Shown: in pieces, positions 32,919 through 38,514 of the stretch
How the letters are laid out: each line of letters starts with the position of its first letter
Position numbering within the stretch: the first letter of the stretch is position 1
Assembly (NCBI GenBank): GCA_025800145.1
Contig: JAOXSH010000088.1
Coordinates: 1 to 38,514 of the forward strand
DNA length: 38,514 nt
Direction of reading: 5' to 3'
Origin: Cohaesibacter sp.
GTDB taxonomy: Bacteria; Pseudomonadota; Alphaproteobacteria; Rhizobiales; Cohaesibacteraceae
Position numbers and translations under genes: made by a program
The notes under the pieces: model-generated
The model's database searches: none
Seen by the model: only the letters and a program-made list of their open reading frames with translations
What the model was told of the DNA's origin: nothing

Positions 32919-33887
32919 ATGAAGGGATTTGACCCCAAATTCAAGGATTTCCCGGACTATATTATCAAGATCACCAAGGAAATCTGGGAAGATCGCGGCA
33001 TCGCGACGTTGCATGATTATTATGCTCCCGACATTGTCGTTCGAATGCCAGGATCCGTTTCCGTCGGCAATCAGGGCGTGATTGCTGCCACCATGGCTAC
33101 CTTGAACGAGTTTCCGGATCGCACACTGTTTGGTGAGGACGTAATCTGGTCTGGTTCTCCTGAAAACGGCATGCTGTCCTCCCACCGTATCTTCTCTACC
33201 GCAACCCACTTGGGTGGCGGTGTATTTGGAAAAGCGACTGGTAAGAAACTGCGTTATCGCATCATTGCCGACTGCCATGCGATCAACAATCAAATCAATG
33301 ATGAATGGCTCATTCGAGATCAAGGAGCCATCGTGCGTCAGATGGGCTGGAATCCTGTCGACTATGCTCGCGATCTGATTGCACGCGAAGGTGGACCGGA
33401 CAATTGCGTTCGCCCCCTTTCCCCCTCAACCGATCAAGTGGGTCCTTACAAAGGCAAGGGCAATGATAATGAATGGGGGGCAAAATATGCCGATATTTTG
33501 ACCCGTATCATGAATGCCGATCTCGCCGTCATTCCGACTGCCTACGATCGCGGTTGTCAGGTCGAATATGCAGGCGGTGTCTCAGATCATTCCCACGATG
33601 CAGTGGACGCTTTCTGGATGGGACTGCGTGCGAGCTTCCCTCATGCCGAATTCAAAATCGAGCATCAAATAGGTCGCGATGATCCAATGATGCCCCCGCG
33701 TGCGGCACTACGCTGGAGTCTGACCGGCCAGCATGATGGATGGGGAGTGTTTGGAGCGCCGACTGGAGCCGATGTCTATGTGATGGGGGCCTGCCACGCT
33801 GAATTTGGACCATGGGGACTGCGACGTGAATTCGCTCTCTTCGACGAGACCTCCATTTGGAAACAAATCATTTTGAAAACAGGGTAA
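32919..33887 (+). CDS. Double SnoaL/NTF2-like protein D (divergent)
   Basis: 322 residues. First half: IWEDRGIATLHDYYAPDIVV, RMPGSVSVGNQGVIAATMAT, LNEFPDRTLFGEDVIWSG, then a second-strand region ending DEWLIRDQGAIVRQMG, all typical of SnoaL-like ester cyclases. Second half: YADILTRIMNADLAVI, YAGGVSDHSHDAVDAFWMGL, RASFPHAEFKIEHQIG, LRWSLTGQHDGWGVFG, then GLRREFALFDETSIWKQII. The paralogues' WYGP.GIG motif is absent, so this is a separate lineage and probably a different step. It lies 47 bp after the LacI gene and 6 bp before the bicupin. Confidence 0.78.
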   Translation: MKGFDPKFKDFPDYIIKITKEIWEDRGIATLHDYYAPDIVVRMPGSVSVGNQGVIAATMATLNEFPDRTLFGEDVIWSGSPENGMLSSHRIFSTATHLGGGVFGKATGKKLRYRIIADCHAINNQINDEWLIRDQGAIVRQMGWNPVDYARDLIAREGGPDNCVRPLSPSTDQVGPYKGKGNDNEWGAKYADILTRIMNADLAVIPTAYDRGCQVEYAGGVSDHSHDAVDAFWMGLRASFPHAEFKIEHQIGRDDPMMPPRAALRWSLTGQHDGWGVFGAPTGADVYVMGACHAEFGPWGLRREFALFDETSIWKQIILKTG

Positions 33888-33893
33888 TAAGTT

Positions 33894-34859
33894 ATGACAC
33901 CTCAAGAAATGGAAAAGCGCATTGTCCGCTATGGTGATTTGAAACCATGTCGCACAGCCTTTATCGACGCTCACACGCCTGGATCTGATCAGAAAGAAAA
34001 CTTCACCATCATTGGTGGCGGTGTATCTGAGAGCCCTGATCAGCATGTGCATATTGCAGACACCCCTGGTTTCAATATCGGGGCGGCTGGCCAGCCTCCA
34101 AAGTGCCGAAACAGCCTGCACAGTCACACCACGGCTGAAGTCTTCTTTGTTCTGAAAGGTCGCTGGCGTTTCTTCTGGGGCCGTTGGGGCAATGCAGGCG
34201 AAGTTGTGTGCGAAGAAGGTGATATTTTCAACATTCCAACCGGGATTTTCCGTGGGTTCGAAAATATCGGAACCGACTATGGCATGATCATGTCCATCCT
34301 TGGCGGTGATGATGCTGGTGGTGGTGTGACCTGGGCTCCTCAAGTGATTGAGGATGCGAAAGATCATGGCCTGATTTTGGGTGAGAATGGTGTCCTTTAT
34401 GACAGCAAGAAAGGTGAAAGCCTCCCTCACAATGTCTCGCCGATGCCACTGTTGACTGACGAGCAACTCAAGAATTATGCCGAGGCCCCAACCAGTGCTG
34501 TCGTTCGCGATTATATCGGTCGCTATTGGGATATGATGGCTTTGGCTGCGGACGGACCATGCAAAGTCATTGGTGAACATGCCTTACTGAAAGACAAGCC
34601 TGGATTTGAGGTGGAACTCCTCACACGAGGTTCAATTTCTAAAGAGACTTACAGTCTTGATCGCCATGAAATTCTCATGGTCATGCGCGGACACTGGAAG
34701 TTGACTTGGGAAGGTGGAGAGACCACCCTTGCACCGGGAGATGTCTGTGCAATTCCGCCACAGCTCCGTCATAGCCTCGCACCATCCATGACTGGTGAGG
34801 CCAGCCTGTTCCGCGTGATGAATACCGAAGATCCCGCCGGAGCAACCTGGCAAGGGTAA
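33894..34859 (+). CDS. Bicupin-domain protein
   Basis: 321 residues with two cupin barrels. The first (about 60-140) has NSLHSHTTAEVFFVLKGRWR, with His-x-His and Glu in metal-ligand positions, then EEGDIFNIPTGIFRGFENIG. The second (about 230-310) has LDRHEILMVMRGHWKLTWEG and LAPGDVCAIPPQLRHSLAPS, retaining some but not all ligands. The first barrel is therefore more likely to be catalytic. Bicupins include gentisate- and quercetin-type dioxygenases, isomerases and decarboxylases; none can be chosen from sequence alone. A hairpin follows the gene (34874-34900). Confidence 0.82.
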   Translation: MTPQEMEKRIVRYGDLKPCRTAFIDAHTPGSDQKENFTIIGGGVSESPDQHVHIADTPGFNIGAAGQPPKCRNSLHSHTTAEVFFVLKGRWRFFWGRWGNAGEVVCEEGDIFNIPTGIFRGFENIGTDYGMIMSILGGDDAGGGVTWAPQVIEDAKDHGLILGENGVLYDSKKGESLPHNVSPMPLLTDEQLKNYAEAPTSAVVRDYIGRYWDMMALAADGPCKVIGEHALLKDKPGFEVELLTRGSISKETYSLDRHEILMVMRGHWKLTWEGGETTLAPGDVCAIPPQLRHSLAPSMTGEASLFRVMNTEDPAGATWQG

Positions 34860-34873
34860 TCATACTATTTTCT

Positions 34874-34900
34874 CAGCCCCGGTTCTGAGTTCCGGGGCTG
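34874..34900 (+). other. Intercistronic hairpin after the bicupin gene
   Basis: CAGCCCCGG pairs perfectly with CCGGGGCTG around a 9-base loop. No T-run follows on either strand, so full termination is doubtful; partial attenuation or 3' end protection is more likely. A good GGAGGGAG site for the next gene comes about 12 bases later. Confidence 0.55.
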
Positions 34901-34930
34901 GGTGTACTATCTGGAGGGAGAAGACCAAGA

Positions 34931-36064
34931 ATGTCACGCATCAAAACAAGTCATGTGGGCTCTTTACCGCGCACTCAGGACGTCGTTGATTTCATTTTTG
35001 CGCGCGAACAAGGAAAAACTTACGACGCTGAAGCCTTTGATCGCTGCATGACAGACGCCGTTAGTGCAACCGTCAAAAAGCAGGTAGAAGCAGGTGTCGA
35101 TATTGTAAGCGATGGTGAAACCTCCAAGATTTCCTATGCCACCTATGTGAAAGATCGCTATACTGGTTTTTCTGGTGACAGCCCGCGAAATGCACCCCAG
35201 GACCTTCAGATGTTCCCCTCCTTTCTGGAGCGTTTGGCAAGTGATGGCGGCACCCCAACTTATGCGCGCCCCATGTGTACCGGTAAGGTCAAGTCTAAAG
35301 GACAGGGCGAGCTGCAAAAGGACATTGCCAATCTGAAAGCGGCCATGGCCTTAAATGGCGCAACGGAAGGCTTCATGAATGCGGCCTCTCCTGGTGTGAT
35401 CTCCCTTTTCCTTCAGAACGATTTCTATGCGAGCCGGGCCTCTTATCTCTCCGCCCTCGCCCATGCGATGAAAGATGAATATGAGACCATTGTGGCCTCT
35501 GGGCTGAATTTGCAGCTTGATTGCCCGGATCTCGCGCTGTCTCGTCATATGTTGTTCAGTGACCTCTCTGATCGTGAATTCGTCAAGATCGCAGATATGC
35601 ATGTCGAAGCACTGAACTTCGCTTTGTCGGAAATCCCGGCTGAAAAGGTACGTGTCCATATTTGCTGGGGCAATTATGAAGGTCCTCATGTCTGCGATAT
35701 TTCTATGGACAAAGTGTTCAATACGCTAATGAAAACAAAGGCTCGTTACGTTTTATTTGAAACATCCAACCCTCGCCATGCCCATGAATGGACGGTCTTC
35801 CGGGATCGCAAACATGAAATTCCAGATGACAAGATCCTCATTCCGGGTGTTGTTGATACGACCACCAATTTTGTCGAGCATCCAGAACTGGTAGCGCAGA
35901 GACTTGAGCGCTTTATCGATATTGTCGGTGCAGATCGTGTGATTGCCGGATCTGATTGCGGCTTCGGCACTTTTGCGGGCTATGGGGCAGTCGACCCAGA
36001 GATTGCCTATGCAAAGCTGAAAAGCTTGCGTGAAGGGGCAGATCTCGCCGGAGAGCGCTTGTGA
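34931..36064 (+). CDS. MetE-core (cobalamin-independent methionine synthase II-like) zinc protein
   Basis: 377 residues, equal to the C-terminal catalytic barrel of MetE without the N-terminal barrel. It starts with TSHVGSLPRTQDVVDF (the MetE '..IGSFPQT' strand). All four zinc ligands seem present: His and Cys in RVHICWGNYEGPH, Glu in VLFETSNPRH and Cys in AGSDCGFGTF. In MetE this zinc activates a thiol for methyl transfer. In a catabolic operon such a core may act on another methyl, thiol or selenol compound. No methionine genes are nearby. It is followed by the hydrolase with a GTGA overlap. Confidence 0.83.
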   Translation: MSRIKTSHVGSLPRTQDVVDFIFAREQGKTYDAEAFDRCMTDAVSATVKKQVEAGVDIVSDGETSKISYATYVKDRYTGFSGDSPRNAPQDLQMFPSFLERLASDGGTPTYARPMCTGKVKSKGQGELQKDIANLKAAMALNGATEGFMNAASPGVISLFLQNDFYASRASYLSALAHAMKDEYETIVASGLNLQLDCPDLALSRHMLFSDLSDREFVKIADMHVEALNFALSEIPAEKVRVHICWGNYEGPHVCDISMDKVFNTLMKTKARYVLFETSNPRHAHEWTVFRDRKHEIPDDKILIPGVVDTTTNFVEHPELVAQRLERFIDIVGADRVIAGSDCGFGTFAGYGAVDPEIAYAKLKSLREGADLAGERL

Positions 36065-36768
36065 GTTCAGACAGTCTTGCGTTGCTTTTTATACCGGGCA
36101 TGATGTGTGATGCCCGGTTGTTTCGTCCGCAAATTGAAGCCTTGGCAGATCGTTATCCAGTTTATGTCGCCAATCTCATTGAAGGCGATACGATAGAAGA
36201 TCTAGCTGCCCATATTCTGTCCGAGACCTCTGCAAGGGAATTTGCTCTCGCAGGGCTGTCTATGGGCGGAATTGTTGCGATGGAAATGCTAGGGCAAGCG
36301 CCGGAACGGATTACAAAAATTGCCTTGTTGGACACCAATCCCCGAGCTGAACAGGAAGATGTGAAGCAAAAACGGGAGCCGCAAATTGCCAAGGTTCAAG
36401 CCGGAGGCCTTCGTGATGTGATGCGGGACGAGATGAAGCCGAATTATCTGGCCGACACCCCGCAGCGTGATCAGATCCTCGATCTTTGCATGGATATGGC
36501 ACTCAAGCTTGGCCCGGAAATCTTTGTCAAGCAGTCTCGGGCTCTTCAGAGCCGCCCTGACCAACAGGATATTCTGGCCGCTTCAGATTGCCCTGCCTTG
36601 ATCCTGTGTGGGCGCGAAGATCTCTTGTGCCCCATTGAGCGGCACGAGCTGATGCATGATCTGATGAAAAACTCTCATTTGGAGATCATAGATCAGGCCG
36701 GGCATCTGCCAACATTGGAACAACCCATCAAGACCAATCAAGCCTTGCTGCGCTGGATGGAAAGATAA
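36061..36768 (+). CDS. Alpha/beta-fold hydrolase (short, 235 aa)
   Basis: The oxyanion region is LLFIPGMMCDARLFRPQIEA, the nucleophile elbow LAGLSMGGIVAMEM (Ser), the acid Asp of LILCGREDLLCPIERH and the His of IDQAGHLPTLEQP: a complete triad with a minimal cap. The GTG start at 36061 overlaps the stop of the MetE-core gene (GTGA), so translation is coupled. The likely role is an ester, thioester or C-C hydrolase on a pathway intermediate. It ends 3 bases before the RraA-type gene. Confidence 0.85.
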   Translation: MSSDSLALLFIPGMMCDARLFRPQIEALADRYPVYVANLIEGDTIEDLAAHILSETSAREFALAGLSMGGIVAMEMLGQAPERITKIALLDTNPRAEQEDVKQKREPQIAKVQAGGLRDVMRDEMKPNYLADTPQRDQILDLCMDMALKLGPEIFVKQSRALQSRPDQQDILAASDCPALILCGREDLLCPIERHELMHDLMKNSHLEIIDQAGHLPTLEQPIKTNQALLRWMER

Positions 36769-36771
36769 GAC

Positions 36772-37467
36772 ATGAATGACTCTTTGCTAAACCTTCTCAA
36801 ATCGATTGATACACCAACAGTTTGCAACGCCATCGAAGTTGCCCAAGGAAAACGCGGCTTTTCAGATTTCACTCGCGGCACCATGCAGTGCTCTGCCCCA
36901 GATGAACCAGCCATCGTTGGTTATGCCTGTACTGCAAAAATCGCTGCAGTGAACCCACCAGAAGAAACTCCTGAAGTCATCCGCGAGCGTCGTATGAACT
37001 ACTATCGGGCTATGGCCGAAGCGCCTAAGCCATCGGTCGCGGTGATCGAGGATGTCGATTATCCTGATTGCATTGGAGCCTATTGGGGCGAAATCAACAC
37101 CACCGTTCATAAGGGTTTTGGCATGTCCGGGGCACTAACCAACGGTGTGATGCGTGATCTTGGCGACCTGCCGGAAGGCTTCCCCGTGGTCGCAGGCTCA
37201 ATCGGCCCAAGTCATGGCTTTGTGCATGTGAAGGAACTGGGTACGGAAGTCGAGATTTTCGGGCTGAAGGTGAAACCAGGTGCGCTGATCCATGCAGACC
37301 GGCATGGTGCCTTGGTAATCCCTGACGATGTACTGCCCGTGCTTGAGGAAGCTATCAAATCGCTTCTTGAGAATGAACAGATTGTTCTCGGTCCTGCGAA
37401 ACAAAACGGATTCGATTTCGCCGCGTTCGAAAAAGCTTGGGTAGCCTTTGAGAAAGCCAGAACATAG
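36772..37467 (+). CDS. RraA-family protein, probable class II pyruvate/oxaloacetate-type aldolase
   Basis: 231 residues. The fold signature is GALTNGVMRDLGDLPEGFPV, then GPSHGFVHV and GALIHADRHGALVIPDDVLP, matching the G..RD......P.......G..V..GD...AD..G...IP pattern in which Arg-Asp and Asp hold a divalent metal. It is longer than E. coli RraA (161 aa), as is usual for catabolic 4-hydroxy-4-methyl-2-oxoglutarate aldolase-like members. A retro-aldol or decarboxylase step yielding pyruvate would fit the end of a degradation pathway. It is the last gene of the operon; the terminator stem begins inside its stop codon. Confidence 0.85.
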   Translation: MNDSLLNLLKSIDTPTVCNAIEVAQGKRGFSDFTRGTMQCSAPDEPAIVGYACTAKIAAVNPPEETPEVIRERRMNYYRAMAEAPKPSVAVIEDVDYPDCIGAYWGEINTTVHKGFGMSGALTNGVMRDLGDLPEGFPVVAGSIGPSHGFVHVKELGTEVEIFGLKVKPGALIHADRHGALVIPDDVLPVLEEAIKSLLENEQIVLGPAKQNGFDFAAFEKAWVAFEKART

Positions 37468-37505
37468 AGCATTTTGAATAAACACGTCATTATTCAAAAT
37501 GCTCT
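37466..37505 (+). terminator. Perfect 16-bp hairpin at the end of the second catabolic operon
   Basis: AGAGCATTTTGAATAA (37466-37481) pairs perfectly with TTATTCAAAATGCTCT (37490-37505) around an 8-base loop. The stem starts within the RraA stop codon. Only a weak T-rich tail follows (CTTTGTTTC). It may be a terminator evolved from a mobile palindromic repeat, since AGAGCATTTT recurs in alphaproteobacterial intergenic palindromes. Confidence 0.6.
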
Positions 37506-37522
37506 AGCCTTTGTTTCTAAAC

Positions 37523-37562
37523 ATATTTTGTCCGAAAACCGCACACACTTTTCGACAAATAT
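37523..37562. repeat. Palindromic intergenic repeat (Rhizobiales-style)
   Basis: ATATTTTGTCCGAAAA and TTTTCGACAAATAT face each other around ccgcacacac; the whole is bracketed by CTCTAG on both sides (37503-37508 and 37564-37569). The GTCCGAAAACCG.ACACTTTTCG core is the style of palindromic repeats common between genes in Hyphomicrobiales. Confidence 0.5.
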
Positions 37563-37716
37563 ACTCTAGTCGCGCATCAGTCCGATCCACGCATTTGGTC
37601 AAAATATGAATGGATGGCCGACTACCACAACGACTTCTGCACCCGGTACGAGCAATTCTTCGGAGAATAGTATCTGATCGATACTGGTGCTGCTCGGGGA
37701 ACTATCACCAGCAGTC

Positions 37717-37860
37717 TCAGTTCATATCCTTGATCGTATTCGGCCCTTTGCGGACCTTCACATTGTGACCGGCGTTGCAAAGAAATTTCCCCAAATCTGC
37801 CATTCGTTTTGCTTCGTATCCAACATTCTCTTCCTCCCCGAGTTCTTCTGGAATTAGCAT
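37717..37860 (-). CDS. Possible short ORF or gene remnant (47 codons)
   Basis: From an ATG at 37860 it reads MLIPEELGEEENVGYEAKRM, ADLGKFLCNAGHNVKVRKGP, NTIKDMN. The frame stays open about 18 codons further upstream, still protein-like (CENNFLPEWHSP), before a stop. No Shine-Dalgarno is seen. I do not recognise it; it may be the C-terminal end of a lost gene. Confidence 0.25.
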   Translation of the reverse strand: MLIPEELGEEENVGYEAKRMADLGKFLCNAGHNVKVRKGPNTIKDMN

Positions 37861-37946
37861 TGGCGAATGCCACTCGGGGAGAAAGTTGTTCTCGCAACCC
37901 TCAGCCGGATTGCTTTACGTCGATTTCAAGGCTTTGGTATTATCGT

Positions 37947-38312
37947 TTATTTGACAAAATATCCGTCAAGCTTGCCATTGGCCAAATCCTCCCATTTGCG
38001 TGAGGACTTTGTTGGGCGCACCTGAAAGCACTTTGTTTTTGGTCTATAGCTATAAGAAGTGCAGTATTTATTGCCCTTAACAGACCATTTACCGGGCGCT
38101 GTTTTTTTCCCTTTGCGATTGGATGCTATCGTCCCATCCCGATTATATGTGATGACGGCAGTCGTCTTTCCCTTTTTATTGACGTATTTATAGGTTTTTC
38201 CGGAGAAGAATTTTTTCAGTTCTACACCAGTAAGAACCTGGTTCGACTTGGCCAATGTTGGTGAAACTATTATTAGAGAGACTAGCGCTGAGATAATAAT
38301 AGTATATTTCAT
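37947..38312 (-). CDS. Small secreted protein, possibly DUF995-like
   Basis: 121 residues from the ATG at 38312, with AGAGG 5 bases upstream; an upstream GTG (38345) is not preferred because the signal peptide begins exactly at MKYTIIISALVSLIIVSPTL. Cleavage is expected after LA (before KSNQV). The mature part is basic and compact: LTGVELKKFFSGKTYKYVNK, TTAVITYNRDGTIASNRKGK, then GKWSVKGNKYCTSYSYRP and TKCFQVR with two Cys. This 'G.T......DG.......G.W....YC.......C' plan resembles alphaproteobacterial periplasmic proteins of the DUF995 type. AT-rich, unlike the catabolic clusters. A similar gene lies just upstream on the same strand. Confidence 0.7.
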   Translation of the reverse strand: MKYTIIISALVSLIIVSPTLAKSNQVLTGVELKKFFSGKTYKYVNKKGKTTAVITYNRDGTIASNRKGKKTAPGKWSVKGNKYCTSYSYRPKTKCFQVRPTKSSRKWEDLANGKLDGYFVK

Positions 38313-38364
38313 TTGAACCTCTGTTGGGTTTGAATTCACGCTCAAAATTTGACTGGTTTAGTTA

Positions 38365-38376
38365 ATACCAACGGCA
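38365..38376 (+). repeat. ATACCAACGGCA repeat, copy 3
   Basis: Exact copy of the 12-mer at 451 and 2771. It lies in the gap between two minus-strand small-protein genes, 4 bases beyond the stop of the partial one at 38381. Confidence 0.55.
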
Positions 38377-38380
38377 TAAG

Positions 38381-38514
38381 TTATTTGTATCGCAAGACAG
38401 ATCCGTGAGGGCCGCGAAAACCCGGACCATCAAAATATATGGTTGTGCACCGCTCTTTACCTTTACGTATATTTTTGTAAATGGTGCAATTCTGCCCGTT
38501 TTTCCATTTCCATT
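38381..38514 (-). CDS. C-terminal part of a second small secreted-type protein (cut by window edge)
   Basis: The minus-strand frame is open from the window end to TAA at 38381-38383, about 43 codons: WKWKNGQNCTIYKNIRKGKE, RCTTIYFDGPGFRGPHGSVL, RYK. The pattern W..KNGQNCT.Y....K..RC matches KWSVKGNKYCTSYSYR..TKC of the neighbouring 37947 gene, so they look like tandem paralogues. The start and any signal peptide are outside the window. Confidence 0.5.
   Translation of the reverse strand, partial: WKWKNGQNCTIYKNIRKGKERCTTIYFDGPGFRGPHGSVLRYK

Larger units (their letters stand above)
37506..37946. other. Repeat-bearing stretch with possible gene remnants
   Basis: No intact gene is identified. 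After the palindromic repeat at 37523-37562, one plus-strand frame reads SDPRIWSKYEWMADYHNDFC then TRYEQFFGE and stops at 37668-37670. It looks like the C-terminus of a real protein with no start. On the minus strand a 47-codon frame (37717-37860) looks protein-like but lacks a ribosome site. Both are given as separate low-confidence remarks. Confidence 0.4.

Noticed and set aside
34874..34900. Factor-independent terminator after the bicupin gene
   Set aside because: The stem is strong but no T-run follows on either strand; listed only as a hairpin.

Overview
The window comes from an alphaproteobacterium, probably a marine or host-associated member of the Hyphomicrobiales/Rhodobacterales. The evidence is the gene content (a blc/att-type butyrolactone cluster, alphaproteobacterial ccdAB, LacI- and IclR-controlled ABC import clusters) and a Rhizobiales-style palindromic repeat near 37.5 kb. 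It reads as an accessory island. Two catabolic gene clusters, which differ visibly in base and codon usage, sit between zones of insertion-sequence scars and broken genes. I see no tRNA, rRNA or CRISPR array.

0-4 kb is a scarred flank. It holds the 3' end of an IS5-like transposase, an AT-rich gene encoding two LysR-type regulators fused in tandem, an IS21-like terminal sequence, a ccdAB toxin-antitoxin pair (minus strand) with a palindromic operator, and a broken acyl-CoA thioesterase gene. A 12-base sequence, ATACCAACGGCA, occurs three times in the same orientation (451, 2771, 38365), once near the left end, once before ccdB and once near the right end.

3.9-20.5 kb is an expanded gamma-butyrolactone/gamma-hydroxybutyrate cluster. 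A divergent IclR regulator (BlcR-like) faces a run of plus-strand genes: SCP2-like protein, alpha/beta hydrolase, BlcC/AttM lactonase with an extra N-terminal tail, a ribose-type ABC importer (binding protein, double ATPase, two enlarged permeases), a microbial-rhodopsin homologue whose retinal-binding lysine is arginine, a flotillin/SPFH protein, a small membrane protein, an SSS-type symporter, an iron alcohol dehydrogenase (BlcB-like) and a succinate-semialdehyde dehydrogenase (BlcA-like). The inferred flow is uptake, ester or lactone opening, oxidation to succinate semialdehyde, then succinate. Several junctions are ATGA overlaps.

20.6-37.5 kb is a second catabolic regulon, arranged divergently around two near-perfect LacI-type operators (23590 and 23646). 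On the minus strand are two double-domain SnoaL/NTF2-fold proteins and an amidohydrolase. On the plus strand are a CUT1 ABC importer, a single-domain SnoaL protein, a catabolic histidinol-dehydrogenase homologue, another double SnoaL, an SDR, the LacI regulator, a fourth, more divergent double SnoaL-like protein, a bicupin, a MetE-core zinc protein, an alpha/beta hydrolase and an RraA-type aldolase. A perfect 16-bp hairpin closes the run. Five SnoaL-fold proteins in one regulon with this enzyme set match no pathway I know; the substrate is unknown.

37.5-38.5 kb is AT-rich flank with a palindromic repeat, probable gene remnants and two adjacent minus-strand genes for small secreted proteins of the same layout, the second cut by the window edge.
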